DNA of 64,000 nucleotides from Curtobacterium sp. 458 (GCF_030406605.1 NZ_CP129104.1:1546652-1610651); one strand, 5' to 3'. Shown: positions 17,058-26,342, numbered from the stretch's first letter. Made by a program: numbers and translations. The notes: a model not told the origin generated them from the letters alone.

Positions 17058-18038
17058 TCACTGGGCGTGACCGAGGACCCGGTCGAGATCGCTCGTCCCG
17101 TCGAGCAGGCCCGTCAGGTTCCGGAACGCCCGCTCCTGCACCGCACGCTCGGGGTGGTGTGCCGCGATCGCGAGCTCGACCGTCATCGCGTGGAGCGCCA
17201 GCCGGTCGCGCTCGTGCTCGTGGGCGAACAGTTCCGGGTACGCGTCACGGAGCCACCGTGGGACGTCGACCAGGGTCCCCGGGTCGAGCGTCGACGCTCC
17301 GGGGGTCGGCGGGAACTCGTCCGGGTGGGCGCACCACCGCAGGAGCGTGTCGAGTTCGACGTCGGCGGGTTGCGTGACCGCCTCGGCGAAGTCGATGAGG
17401 CCGGAGACCTCGTCGCCGTCGACCATGACGTTCGACGGGTGCAGGTCCCCGTGGACGAGGACCGGCGGGGCGTCGGCGAAGAGCCCGACGTGCGCGCGCG
17501 CCCAGTCCCGGGCAGCGGTGACGACCTCGACGTCCGCCCCGTCGCGCCGCAGGGCCTCGGCTGCCAGGCGCTCGGCCGTTCCGACGATCGGCGGGTGGTA
17601 GGCGGGCCAGTCCGCACCGGCGAACGCATCCGCCAACCACGGCGGGCGCAGCGCCGGGGATGGTGCGGGGACACGGTGCAGGGTGCGCAGCGCCGCGCCG
17701 AGGCTCTCGATCATCCGCCGTCGTCCGTGCTCGTCCGACGGACCCCACGCCTGGTGCAGTGTCCGGCCCGGCAGGCGCTCGGTCACGGACCACGGCCCGT
17801 CCGGGTGCTCGCCGACCGCGATCGATCGGGCGTGCGGGACGCCCGTGCCGGCCAGCGCTGCCAGGACCGCGGTTTCGTGGCGGTAGGCGTCGCGGGCGCC
17901 GCCGGTGCTCTGCCGCACGACGACGTCGTCGCCGATCCACGCCCGGCTCACCCATCCGGCCGACGTCCGGAACCGCCCGCTGGTGGGCAGTCCCGCGGCG
18001 GCGAGGATGTCGGCGAGGGCACCGGTCGGCTGGTCCAC
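17058..18038 (-). CDS. Aminoglycoside phosphotransferase-family kinase
   Basis: 326 residues with the APH/choline kinase fold: HGDLHPSNVMVDGDEVSGLIDF holds the catalytic HGD-x-x-x-x-N and the metal-binding Asp in the IDF motif, each at its usual spacing. Such kinases phosphorylate small hydroxyl compounds, including sugars and antibiotics. It starts (GTG 18038) only 12 bp after the LacI-family gene and is probably cotranscribed with it, so a role in sugar metabolism is as likely as resistance. SD weak. Confidence 0.75.
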   Translation of the reverse strand: MDQPTGALADILAAAGLPTSGRFRTSAGWVSRAWIGDDVVVRQSTGGARDAYRHETAVLAALAGTGVPHARSIAVGEHPDGPWSVTERLPGRTLHQAWGPSDEHGRRRMIESLGAALRTLHRVPAPSPALRPPWLADAFAGADWPAYHPPIVGTAERLAAEALRRDGADVEVVTAARDWARAHVGLFADAPPVLVHGDLHPSNVMVDGDEVSGLIDFAEAVTQPADVELDTLLRWCAHPDEFPPTPGASTLDPGTLVDVPRWLRDAYPELFAHEHERDRLALHAMTVELAIAAHHPERAVQERAFRNLTGLLDGTSDLDRVLGHAQ

Positions 18039-18049
18039 AACGGCGCCGA

Positions 18050-19048
18050 TCAGGTCGACTGCCGCGGGACGAGGAAGCACTCGGCCGTGCGGACGCCGCC
18101 GGTGACCTCGTCGCCCTGGATCATGCGCATGAGCAGGTCCGCCGCCTGGCGCCCGACCTCGCGCAGGTTGAGGTCGACCGAGGTGATGCTCGGGCGCGCT
18201 GCCTCCGTCACCACGGTCCAGTTGTCGACCCCGACGACGCCGACCTGCGTGGGCACGACGACCCCGGCTTCGCGCAGGCAGTCGACGACCCCGCGCGCGA
18301 TCTGGTCGCTCGCGCAGAACACGCCGTCGAACTCCGTGCCGAGCAGCCGGGTCGCCGCCTCGTACCCCCAACGCTCGCTCCACTCACCGTAGAGCGCGTC
18401 AGCGCCCGCGAGCGTCGCTCCGGCCGCGGCGATCGCACGCTTCGCGCTCTCGACCCGGTGGCTGCTCGCCGTGTGCCGACGGGCTCCGGAGACGACGGCG
18501 ATGGACCGTCGTCCCGTCCCGACGAGGTGGTCGATCGCACGGGCCGCCCCCGCTTCGTCGTCGGGCACGATCGACACGTCGGCCGGGTCCGTGGACGGCG
18601 AGAGCGCGTACACCGCCGGGACCCCGAGGAGGCCGGTGATGGAGGGCCGCGGGTCGCTGGAGCGTCCGGTCACGACGATGCCGTCGACGCGCTGGTTCAG
18701 GAAGGTCTGCACGTAGTGCGTCTCGCGGATCGGGTCGCCCCGGCTCTCGGCGAGCAGCATCGAGACCTCGCCAGGGCCGAAGGTGTCCTCGGCGCCGGTG
18801 AGGATCGGGATCGTGAACCGTCCGTAGGCGTCGGTCGAGAGCACTCCGACGAGGAACGACCGGCCGGGAGGCACGGTGCGGGTCCCGGCGCGCACGCTCA
18901 GCCCCAGCTCGGTCGCCACCGCGGCGACGCGCTCTCGCGTCTGCGCCGCGATCTGACCGCGGCCGTTCAGCACCTTGGAGACGGTGCCGACGGACACGCC
19001 GGTCTGCGCGGCGACGTCCGCCAGCGTGACCTCTCGACGGTTGACCAC
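18050..19048 (-). CDS. LacI-family regulator of glycan locus 1
   Basis: 332 residues: LacI headpiece (VTLADVAAQTGVSVGTVSKVLNG) and a periplasmic-binding-protein-like sensor domain. GTG 19048 has a strong SD (AAGGAGGA). It is divergent from the importer/GH127 operon, and two GCAA-NNN-TTGC palindromes lie between them, so it should repress that operon, probably relieved by an arabinose-containing sugar (inference from GH127). Confidence 0.9.
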   Translation of the reverse strand: MVNRREVTLADVAAQTGVSVGTVSKVLNGRGQIAAQTRERVAAVATELGLSVRAGTRTVPPGRSFLVGVLSTDAYGRFTIPILTGAEDTFGPGEVSMLLAESRGDPIRETHYVQTFLNQRVDGIVVTGRSSDPRPSITGLLGVPAVYALSPSTDPADVSIVPDDEAGAARAIDHLVGTGRRSIAVVSGARRHTASSHRVESAKRAIAAAGATLAGADALYGEWSERWGYEAATRLLGTEFDGVFCASDQIARGVVDCLREAGVVVPTQVGVVGVDNWTVVTEAARPSITSVDLNLREVGRQAADLLMRMIQGDEVTGGVRTAECFLVPRQST

Positions 19049-19082
19049 GGCGTCCTCCTTCCGGTGCGATGCTACGGCACCT

Positions 19083-19097
19083 CGGCAAACCTTGCCG
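19083..19097. promoter_or_regulatory. LacI operator O1, locus 1
   Basis: CGGCAAACCTTGCCG: perfect 6-bp arms around ACC. It lies upstream of the importer promoter, centred 76 bp (about seven helical turns) from O2, which would allow a repression loop. Confidence 0.7.
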
Positions 19098-19120
19098 CAT
19101 CACGATTCGGTCGTCAAGCA

Positions 19121-19149
19121 TTGACACGCCGGCCACCGCCCTCTAGCGT
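19121..19149 (+). promoter_or_regulatory. Promoter of importer operon 1
   Basis: Consensus -35 TTGACA (19121-19126), 17-bp spacer, -10 TAGCGT (19144-19149). Transcription should begin near 19156, just before operator O2. Confidence 0.8.
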
Positions 19150-19160
19150 CGGCAAACACA

Positions 19161-19171
19161 GCAAAACTTGC
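19161..19171. promoter_or_regulatory. LacI operator O2, locus 1
   Basis: GCAAAACTTGC: arms GCAA and TTGC around AAC, the same half-sites as O1. Located at about +6 to +16, it would block promoter clearance. Confidence 0.65.
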
Positions 19172-19201
19172 GGCAACGGTGCGGCAAGGAGAGATGCGGA
19201 G

Positions 19202-20503
19202 ATGACGATGAAGACATCCACGTTCAGGCGCGCGACGGTGCTCACCGCCGCGCTGGCCGTCGCGGCGCTGGGGTTGGCCGGGTGCTCGTCCAGCGGCTCG
19301 GCCGAGGGCAACGGCGACGGGAAGGGCACCGTGACGCTCTGGCAGCGGGACGGCGGTGTCGACCTCACCGACCAGGTCAAGGCGTACGAGAAGACCCACC
19401 CCGGGGTGACGGTGAAGATCTCGACGATCCAGGCCGACCAGTACCTCACGAAGCTCGCGAACTCCGCACGCGCCGGATCGGTGCCGGACCTCGTGAGCTT
19501 CGACATCGTCAACACCCCGCTCCTCGCGACGCAGGGACTGCTGGCCGACGTGACCGACAAGGTGAAGGACCTGTCGAACGCGGACGACCTCGCCCCGGCC
19601 GGCGTCGACATCGGCACGCTCGACGGCAAGAACTACGGGCTGCCCGTGGGGCTGACCGGCTCCCAGATGTTCTGGAACAAGTCGCTCTTCGAGAAGGCGG
19701 GCCTCGACGCGACCAAGCCGCCGACGTCGCTCGCCGAGGTCCGTGCCGCGGCCGAGAAGATCCAGGCGCTGGGTGGCGGCGTGACCGGCTTCTCGACGCT
19801 CGGCGGTGTCGGCCAAGCGTGGACCGGCTTCCCGAGCTCGTGGGCGAAGGGCGGGAGCGTCCTCACCGCCGCGGGCAAGAGCCAGAAGGCCGAGTTCACC
19901 AGCAAGGACCTCGTCGGCATGGTCGACTGGTACCAGGGCATGTGGAAGTCGGGACTCATGCAGAAGACCGACCAGCCGAACCAGGACCCGGGCAACGTCG
20001 GGCAGGAGAACGCCCTGAACGGCAAGGTCGGCATCGTGTTCGGGGGCGCGAACGTCCTCACCGCGAAGAAGGCGGACTGGGGCAGCGCGGTCGGGATCCC
20101 GGGCGTGGACGGTGGCTCCGGGTCGTTCCTCGGCGGAGACGAGATCGGCATGACCGCGGCGGCGAAGAACACCGACGGGGCGTGGTCGCTCATGAAGTGG
20201 CTCGTCAGCTCGAAGCAGGCCGCTGAGATCGACCTGTCGCAGGGCTGGATCGCTCCGGACCTCACGGTGGCGAAGAGCCTCGCGACCGACGAGTGGTCGA
20301 AAGACATCGTCGACACGCTCGCGATCGGCAAGCTGCCGAAGAGCATCGCCTACAACGCGGTCGTCAACGATCCGAACGGGCCGTGGGCGCAGCAGTCCCA
20401 GAAGGTGATCTTCCAGGGCGCCGACGCCGAGAGCGCCCTCGCCAGCGCCGAGCAGCAGGCCAACTCGTTGATCGAGCAGGCGTACAGCCAGGTCGGCCAG
20501 TGA
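19202..20503 (+). CDS. ABC importer binding lipoprotein, locus 1
   Basis: A 433-residue carbohydrate-type (family 1) substrate-binding lipoprotein. The signal peptide ends in the lipobox LAGC followed by a Ser/Gly-rich linker, so it is anchored to the outer face of the membrane. The mature part shows the usual sugar-binder motifs (TVTLWQRDGG, PDLVSFDIVNT, YGLPVGLTGSQMFWNKSLFEKAG). It feeds the two permeases that follow. Either ATG 19202 or ATG 19208 could be the start; each has an SD at fair distance. Expression should be set by the LacI regulator next door. Confidence 0.9.
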   Translation: MTMKTSTFRRATVLTAALAVAALGLAGCSSSGSAEGNGDGKGTVTLWQRDGGVDLTDQVKAYEKTHPGVTVKISTIQADQYLTKLANSARAGSVPDLVSFDIVNTPLLATQGLLADVTDKVKDLSNADDLAPAGVDIGTLDGKNYGLPVGLTGSQMFWNKSLFEKAGLDATKPPTSLAEVRAAAEKIQALGGGVTGFSTLGGVGQAWTGFPSSWAKGGSVLTAAGKSQKAEFTSKDLVGMVDWYQGMWKSGLMQKTDQPNQDPGNVGQENALNGKVGIVFGGANVLTAKKADWGSAVGIPGVDGGSGSFLGGDEIGMTAAAKNTDGAWSLMKWLVSSKQAAEIDLSQGWIAPDLTVAKSLATDEWSKDIVDTLAIGKLPKSIAYNAVVNDPNGPWAQQSQKVIFQGADAESALASAEQQANSLIEQAYSQVGQ

Positions 20504-21450
20504 CCGCCGTCACGACGACGGCGCTCGCCGGGGTCGCGGACGGGCCCGCCCGGGCGCGTCCGCGACCCGGGAGCCGGCGGCGGCAGACCCTCGCCTGGCT
20601 GCTCCTCGCCCCGGCCCTCGTCCTCGCGGTCGTCTTCTTCGTCGTCCCGATGGCGCTCCTGGTCGGGATGTCGTTCACGAACTGGCCGCTGCTCGGACGG
20701 GTCAGCGGTGCCGGGATCGCGAACTACGCGCAGGCGTTCCAGGACGCGGCGTTCTGGCGGTCGCTCGGGTTCTCGCTGCTGTTCACGGTGGTCTCGGTGC
20801 CGCTCGGCATGGCCGTCAGCTACGCGGCCGCGACGATGGTGCGAGGAGAGGGACGGTTCGTCTCGTTCGTCCGGACGGCGTTCTTCATGCCCGTCGTCAT
20901 CGGGTTCACCGCCGCGGCGTACATGGCGAACGTGCTGCTCGTGCCGGGGACCGGTGTGATCAACGTGCTGCTGCGGTCGGTCGGCCTGACCGACGGGCAG
21001 ACGGCCTGGTTCACCGCACCCGGTCCGGCGTTCTGGGCGGTGGTCGTCCTCACGGTCTGGAAGTCGATGGGCGTCGCGATGATCCTGCTCATGGCCGGGA
21101 TGCAGGCGGTGCCCAACGAGGTGATCGAGGCGGCGAAGATCGACGGCGCCGGATGGTGGCGCCGTGAGGGCTCGGTCGTGTTCCCGCTCGTCCGCCGACA
21201 GTTCGCGCTGTGCCTGCTGCTCGCCGTGTCCGGGTCGATCCTCGTGTTCGACCAGTTCTACGTCCTCACCAAGGGCGGCCCGAGCGGCGCGACGACCACC
21301 ACCGTCATGTACACGTACCAGCAGTCGTTCGTCCGCTACGACCTCGGCTACGGCGCCGCGCTCTCGATGATCCTCACGGTCATCATCCTCGCCATCGCGG
21401 TCGTCCAGCTCCGGGCCTTGCGGTCCACCGAGACGGGGGACGAACGATGA
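20500..21450 (+). CDS. ABC sugar permease, locus 1, first subunit
   Basis: 316 residues, six transmembrane helices, MalF-like. The EAA loop that contacts the ATPase reads VIEAAKIDGAGWWRR near residue 210. The GTG start overlaps the stop of the binding protein (GTGA). An Ala/Arg/Pro-rich cytoplasmic tail of about 30 residues precedes helix 1. Confidence 0.9.
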   Translation: MTAVTTTALAGVADGPARARPRPGSRRRQTLAWLLLAPALVLAVVFFVVPMALLVGMSFTNWPLLGRVSGAGIANYAQAFQDAAFWRSLGFSLLFTVVSVPLGMAVSYAAATMVRGEGRFVSFVRTAFFMPVVIGFTAAAYMANVLLVPGTGVINVLLRSVGLTDGQTAWFTAPGPAFWAVVVLTVWKSMGVAMILLMAGMQAVPNEVIEAAKIDGAGWWRREGSVVFPLVRRQFALCLLLAVSGSILVFDQFYVLTKGGPSGATTTTVMYTYQQSFVRYDLGYGAALSMILTVIILAIAVVQLRALRSTETGDER

Positions 21451-22415
21451 GCGCGACCGACGTGACCCGGCGGACGACCGCAGCCGGCGGACGCGACGCG
21501 AGCCGTGCCTCCCGGCCGGGCGTCCGTGACCGGACCGACCTGCCGGAAGCGGCGCCGCGTCGTCGCCGGCGCGGGCCGACCGCAGCCGGCGTCACGTACG
21601 TCGTCGTCGGGACCGTCCTCGCCCTGCTCTTCATCGCGCCGGTGGTCTACATCGTCTTCCGCTCGTTCCTCCCGGCGGACGCCGACGCCCGCGGCATCGG
21701 GTTCGAGTCGCTCGCGACCCTGACCCTCGGGAACTACGCGAAGGTCTTCGACCCGTCCGTCGACCTGCGGCAGAACATCGTCAACTCGTTCGCCGTCGCG
21801 ATCGCCGTCGCGGTGCTCGTCGCCGTCGTCTCCACCCTGGCCGCCTACGCGCTCTCGAAGATCCGCTTCCGCGGGTCGACCGTGGTGTTCGTACTCCTGC
21901 TCGCGCCGCTCGTCGTGCCGTTCCAGGGGCTGCTGACGCCGCTGTCGATCGTGCTCGGCAAGCTCGGTCTGCTCGACTCGCTCGCCGGGGTCGTGCTCGT
22001 CCTCGTGACGCTCCAGCTGCCGTTCTCCGTCTTCGTCATGCGCAACACGTTCGACGGCATCCCGCCGGAGCTCGAGGACGCGGCCGCCATCGACGGGGCC
22101 GGGACCGGGCGGATCCTCGGCTCGGTGATGCTGCCCCTGGCGTGGCCGGGGCTGGTCACCACCGCACTGTTCGGCTTCATGGCCGGGTGGAACGACCTCC
22201 TCAGCTCGGTCACGTTCCTCTCGACCGACAGCAAGTACACACTCCCGCTCGCGCTGGCGAGCATCAGCACGTCCTTCAAGATCCCCGGTGTGCCGGTGAT
22301 CGACCCTGGACTCCTCACCGCCGTCGCGTGCGTCGCGACGGTCCCGGTGGTCGTGCTGTTCCTCGCGCTCCAGCGCTACTACACCAAGGGCCTCATCGGA
22401 GGGTCGATCAAATGA
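21447..22415 (+). CDS. ABC sugar permease, locus 1, second subunit
   Basis: 322 residues, MalG-like, six helices, EAA loop ELEDAAAIDGAG. It overlaps both neighbours by four bases. The N-terminal tail of about 45 residues is basic and low-complexity, and its codons for RASRP contain GCCTCCCGGCCG (21507-21518), identical to one arm of the palindrome at 59638-59679. Confidence 0.9.
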   Translation: MSATDVTRRTTAAGGRDASRASRPGVRDRTDLPEAAPRRRRRGPTAAGVTYVVVGTVLALLFIAPVVYIVFRSFLPADADARGIGFESLATLTLGNYAKVFDPSVDLRQNIVNSFAVAIAVAVLVAVVSTLAAYALSKIRFRGSTVVFVLLLAPLVVPFQGLLTPLSIVLGKLGLLDSLAGVVLVLVTLQLPFSVFVMRNTFDGIPPELEDAAAIDGAGTGRILGSVMLPLAWPGLVTTALFGFMAGWNDLLSSVTFLSTDSKYTLPLALASISTSFKIPGVPVIDPGLLTAVACVATVPVVVLFLALQRYYTKGLIGGSIK

Positions 22416-24379
22416 CCATCGAGTACACCACCACGGACGACACCACCACCGCGCGCGGAGGACGCCCACACCGACCACTCCCGCTCGGGAGCACCACGCC
22501 GGGGGGCTGGCTGCTCGACCAGCTCCGGCTGCAGGCCGACGGCATCACCGGGCAGCTCGAGTCCGTCTGGTCCGACGTCGGCCCGGACAGCGGCTGGCTC
22601 GGCGGCCCGGGGGAGGACTGGGAGCGCGGACCGTACTACCTCGACGGGCTCGTCCCGCTCGCCCACGTGCTCCACGACGAACGGCTCCTCGCGCTCGCCA
22701 GCCCGTGGATCGAGTGGATCCTGGGGTCCCAGCGCGAGGACGGGTTCTTCGGCCCGGCTGGCAACGACGACTGGTGGCCGCGGATGGTGGCGTGCAAGGT
22801 CCTCACGCAGCACGCCGACGCCACCGGCGACGATCGCGTCGCGCCGTTCCTCGCCCGGTACTTCCGGCACCAGCTGGACCACCTGCCCGAGCGGCCGCTG
22901 ACGTCGTGGGGTCGTGCGCGCGGTGCTGACAACGCGCTCTCCGTCTGGTGGTTGCACGAGCGGACCGGCGAGGACTGGCTGCTCGACCTCGTCGACCTGC
23001 TCGCCGAGCAGACCACGCGCTGGGACGACTACCTCGCCGCCGACCTCATCACCGGAGCCGCCCGGACGTTCTCGCACCGCACCCACGGGCCGAACGTCGC
23101 GATGGGACTCAAGACCGGGGCCGTCGAGGCCCTCCGCGACCACGACCTCGTCGGGCACGCGGCCCGCACCGAGGCGTCCTTCGCCGCCCTCGACCGGTGG
23201 CACGGACAGGCGTCGGGGTGGTTCTCCGGGGACGAGTGGCTCGGCGGTCCGTCGGCCACGGCCGGCATCGAGACGTGCCAGGTCGTGGAGATGATGTTCA
23301 CGGCCGAGGTCCACGCGCAGGTCTACGGGCGGGGCGTCGACGGCGACCGGCTGGAGTCCCTCGCGTACAACCTGCTGCCGGCGTCGAGCGACCCCGAGAT
23401 GCGCGGGCACCAGTACCACCAGCAGGCGAACCAGGTCGAGGTGTCCGTCGCCCGTCGCGAGTGGAGCTTCTCGTCCGACGACGCCGGCATCTTCGGCCTC
23501 GAACCGCACTTCGGCTGCTGCACCGCCAACCTGCACCAGGGGTGGCCGAAGTTCGTGTCCCACCTCTGGCTCCGCGACGACGACGGCCTCCGCGTCGTCG
23601 CCTACGCCCCCTCCGAGGTCCGGACGGACGTCGACGGCGCCCCGGTCACGGTGACCGTCGACACGACGTACCCGTTCGAGGAGACCGTCACCCTCCGCGT
23701 GCAGACCGAACGCCGCGAGCCCTTCGCTCTCCGCCTGCGGATCCCGGTGTGGGCGACCGACGCAACGCTGACCGTCGGCGGTGCGGCGGTGTCGCTGCGC
23801 CACTCCCCGGCCACGGGAGGCGCGCTGGGAGACGAGCCGGGCCTCCAGGTCGACGACGGCTACGTCACCCTCGTCCGCGACTGGTCCACGGCCACCGACG
23901 TCGTCCTCGTCCTGCCCATGCGGGCACGCGTCGTCCGTCGTGAACGCCAGGCGGCGGCCGTCCGCCTCGGCCCGCTCGTGATGGTGTACTCGCCCGGCGA
24001 ACGATGGGTCGAGCACGTCGGCGCCCCGGGCATCGGGGAGTGGGAGGTGCACCCGCGCGGGTCGTGGAACTGGGGGCTCGCCGACGTGCGCGAGGCCGGT
24101 GCTTGGCGCGTCACACGCGGCGCCGTGCCAGCCGCACCGTGGTCGCTCGGTCACCGGCGCGACGCAGCCGTGGTGCTGCATGCTCCCGGCGCCCGTGCCA
24201 CCGAGTGGCGCATGGCCGGGGCACAGGCTGCACCGCCGCCCGCGAGTCCGGTCCTCGACCACGGTCCGGACGACGACCTCCGACTGGTGCCCTACGGATC
24301 CGCCCGGTTGCGGATCACGGAGTTCCCCGTCGTCGGGAACTGGCGAGACCGCGACGACCCGGACGAGCCCGTCCGGTGA
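22412..24379 (+). CDS. GH127-type beta-L-arabinofuranosidase
   Basis: A 655-residue enzyme with an (alpha/alpha)6-barrel N-terminal part and C-terminal beta domains. The zinc/cysteine active site of GH127 is present: ETC near residue 287 (Glu and Cys ligands) and FGCCTANLHQGW near 368, whose first Cys is the expected nucleophile. GH127 enzymes release beta-L-arabinofuranose, for example from hydroxyproline-rich plant glycoproteins. With no signal peptide it should act in the cytoplasm on short glycans brought in by the preceding ABC system. The ATG overlaps the permease stop by four bases. Confidence 0.85.
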   Translation: MTIEYTTTDDTTTARGGRPHRPLPLGSTTPGGWLLDQLRLQADGITGQLESVWSDVGPDSGWLGGPGEDWERGPYYLDGLVPLAHVLHDERLLALASPWIEWILGSQREDGFFGPAGNDDWWPRMVACKVLTQHADATGDDRVAPFLARYFRHQLDHLPERPLTSWGRARGADNALSVWWLHERTGEDWLLDLVDLLAEQTTRWDDYLAADLITGAARTFSHRTHGPNVAMGLKTGAVEALRDHDLVGHAARTEASFAALDRWHGQASGWFSGDEWLGGPSATAGIETCQVVEMMFTAEVHAQVYGRGVDGDRLESLAYNLLPASSDPEMRGHQYHQQANQVEVSVARREWSFSSDDAGIFGLEPHFGCCTANLHQGWPKFVSHLWLRDDDGLRVVAYAPSEVRTDVDGAPVTVTVDTTYPFEETVTLRVQTERREPFALRLRIPVWATDATLTVGGAAVSLRHSPATGGALGDEPGLQVDDGYVTLVRDWSTATDVVLVLPMRARVVRRERQAAAVRLGPLVMVYSPGERWVEHVGAPGIGEWEVHPRGSWNWGLADVREAGAWRVTRGAVPAAPWSLGHRRDAAVVLHAPGARATEWRMAGAQAAPPPASPVLDHGPDDDLRLVPYGSARLRITEFPVVGNWRDRDDPDEPVR

Positions 24380-24386
24380 TCGACCG

Positions 24387-24417
24387 CCCGGAGGTGCGTG
24401 GTGCGCGCGCCTCCGGG
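24387..24417. terminator. Hairpin after GH127 gene
   Basis: 12-bp stem with one G-T wobble: CCCGGAGGTGCG (24387-24398) and CGCGCCTCCGGG (24406-24417), eight bases after the stop. It carries the GGAGG/CCTCC core of the window's palindrome family. Confidence 0.7.
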
Positions 24418-24563
24418 TCCAGGGCCCCCTCCGTCCCCGGCCAGCGGCCGTCGGTGACGAACCTGAAGCCATCGTCATGTTCCGGTCGCAACCGCGAGCG
24501 CACCGCTGCTCTACCGTCGGTCTCGGGGGCTCGTCGCTCCCGCCGACCCTCCGAGGAGCACCG

Positions 24564-25136
24564 ATGTCGACGACACCCCCTGGCTGGTACCCCGACCCCT
24601 CCGGTCAGCACGGCACCCGGTGGTGGGACGGCGTGCAGTGGACCGACCAGGTCGGGCCGCCGACGTCCCAGATGGCCCGCCCGCACATCCCCGACCACGT
24701 GCCGACCGACACCGTGTGGGTGTGGATCATGGCGCTGCTGCCGATCGTCTCGTTGCCGGTCTCGCTCCTGTACCAGCCCGAGTTCCGCTACGAGGTCCTC
24801 CCGGGTGGCGTCCGGACCGTCGATCCACGGTCGATCTACACCGCCGGGTACCTGCTCGTGCAGGGGTTCACCGTCCTGGTCTACGCCGCGACCGTCGTGC
24901 TCGCGTACTTCGACCACCGCGAGCTGAAGCGGCGCGGCGTGGTGCGTCCGTTCCCGTGGGGCTGGGCGTTCCTGCTGTCCCCGATCCTGTACCTGATCGG
25001 CCGGTACGTCGTCGTCCGGAAGGTCGCGCCCGGCCGACCCATGTGGCCGCTCTGGACCAACATCGCCCTGCTCGTCATCGGCCTGGTGATCGGCATCGCT
25101 CGGAGCGTCGCGATCTTCCAGCAGATGCTGCCCTAG
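24564..25136 (+). CDS. DUF2510 membrane protein
   Basis: 190 residues. The first 30 are a DUF2510 motif (PPGWYPDPSG, then RWWDG and W-T), common at the N-terminus of actinobacterial membrane proteins. Three to four transmembrane helices follow. Function unknown. The ATG at 24564 has a clear SD (GAGGAG, 24553-24558). It is convergent with the photolyase-like gene. Confidence 0.75.
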   Translation: MSTTPPGWYPDPSGQHGTRWWDGVQWTDQVGPPTSQMARPHIPDHVPTDTVWVWIMALLPIVSLPVSLLYQPEFRYEVLPGGVRTVDPRSIYTAGYLLVQGFTVLVYAATVVLAYFDHRELKRRGVVRPFPWGWAFLLSPILYLIGRYVVVRKVAPGRPMWPLWTNIALLVIGLVIGIARSVAIFQQMLP

Positions 25137-25145
25137 TACCGCCTA

Positions 25146-26342
25146 CTACCGCGCCCTGACCAGCCGCGGGATCCGCTCCTTGAACGGGAAGAACCCCCGC
25201 GATGCGAACGGCCACGCGCGGCTGTCCCACGGGCGTCGCACCGTCACGAGCCCCACTCCCTCCGCTGCGAGTGCCGGCCGCAGCACGTCGAGCCGCTCCT
25301 GCACCGGCCCGACCGGGGCGTACGGCACGAGGACCGTGTCGAGCGCTGCCGACCGGGCCCAGTCCACGACGGTCGATGCATCGGCGGCGCCGAGGGTCAC
25401 CGCCGGGAGCCCGGCGGCATCGGCCGTCCGGGCGGCAGCGTCCGCGACGGCTCCGGTCGTGAAGGCCTCGACGAGCGGCGACACCGGCGCGGGCGAGCGG
25501 GCTCCGGCATCGGCGAACACCGCCGCCGAACGCAGCGTGGGTGCGGCCGGGCCCAGCGCGGTCAGCAGGGAGGCGGGCTCGAGGTCCTCCTCGTGCAGCA
25601 GCAGCCCGACCCGCGACCCGATCTCCCCGACGACGTCCTCCGGGGCGATCGGCGTCGCCGGTGGGAACGGCTCCTCGTCGAGCGGCCGCGCGGTCGTCGC
25701 GAGTCCCCTCGGTGCGAAGCGGCCCTCGGTGTAGCGGGCGATGTTCTCCGTCGTCGCCAGGTAGGTCTTCCCCCGGGTCTGCAGCCCCGCCACCCACCGC
25801 CACGAGAGCGTGTTCGACGCCGCGTCGCCGTCGAGGAGGTGCCGGAGGAAGAAGTCCGCCCCGAGCTGCCACGGCAGCCCGAGCGTGAACACCCAGATGC
25901 TCGCGAACCACATCCGGACGTGGTTGTGCAGGTACCCCGTGTCGACGAGTTCCCGCGCCCAGGCGTCCATCGCGTCGATCCCGGTCCGACCCGCGACGGC
26001 GTCCTCGTAGCCGTCCGGCAGGTCCCCTGCGAACAGCTCCCGGACCCCGTCCCGGTAGCGCCGCCACACCTCGGGACGCTGCTCCAGCCACCCCTTCCAG
26101 TAGGTCCGCCAGAACACCTCCTGCACGAACTTCTCGGCGGCGTGCAGGCTGTGGCGCTCGAGGACGGCGTCGACGACCTCCTCCTCGGTCACCAGCCGGT
26201 GCCGGACACACGGCGACAGCCCCGAGACGTTCGACCGCGAAGGGCCCAGGTCGTGGTTGCGGTCGCGTCGGTAGTCGGCGCCGGCTCGGGGCACGAAGTC
26301 GTGCAGGGCCTCGAGGCCAGCCGCGCGGGTGGGGATGAACAC
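25146..26342 (-). CDS. Photolyase/cryptochrome-like FAD protein with swapped domain order
   Basis: 398 residues. The N-terminal 250 resemble the FAD-binding helical domain of photolyases: SRSNVSGLSPCVRHRL, VQEVFWRTYWKGW, a YLHNHVRMWFAS helix, LSWRWVAGLQT and KTYLATTENI. In ordinary photolyases an alpha/beta domain precedes this; here an alpha/beta-like segment follows it (LLLHEEDLEP, ALDTVLVPYAPVGPVQ, ending GFFPFKERIPRL). The start GTG 26342 follows AGGA by seven bases; a longer frame upstream runs into the hairpin at 26449-26492 and is not used. Light-driven repair or signalling is possible but not shown. Confidence 0.7.
   Translation of the reverse strand: MFIPTRAAGLEALHDFVPRAGADYRRDRNHDLGPSRSNVSGLSPCVRHRLVTEEEVVDAVLERHSLHAAEKFVQEVFWRTYWKGWLEQRPEVWRRYRDGVRELFAGDLPDGYEDAVAGRTGIDAMDAWARELVDTGYLHNHVRMWFASIWVFTLGLPWQLGADFFLRHLLDGDAASNTLSWRWVAGLQTRGKTYLATTENIARYTEGRFAPRGLATTARPLDEEPFPPATPIAPEDVVGEIGSRVGLLLHEEDLEPASLLTALGPAAPTLRSAAVFADAGARSPAPVSPLVEAFTTGAVADAAARTADAAGLPAVTLGAADASTVVDWARSAALDTVLVPYAPVGPVQERLDVLRPALAAEGVGLVTVRRPWDSRAWPFASRGFFPFKERIPRLVRAR

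Noticed and set aside
16464..18392. Rightward 642-codon frame opposite the sigma and kinase genes
   Set aside because: Antisense shadow across three real genes; its sequence has no domain.
22379..24478. Leftward 699-codon frame opposite GH127
   Set aside because: Shadow of GH127 coding bias; no start signal and no family resemblance.
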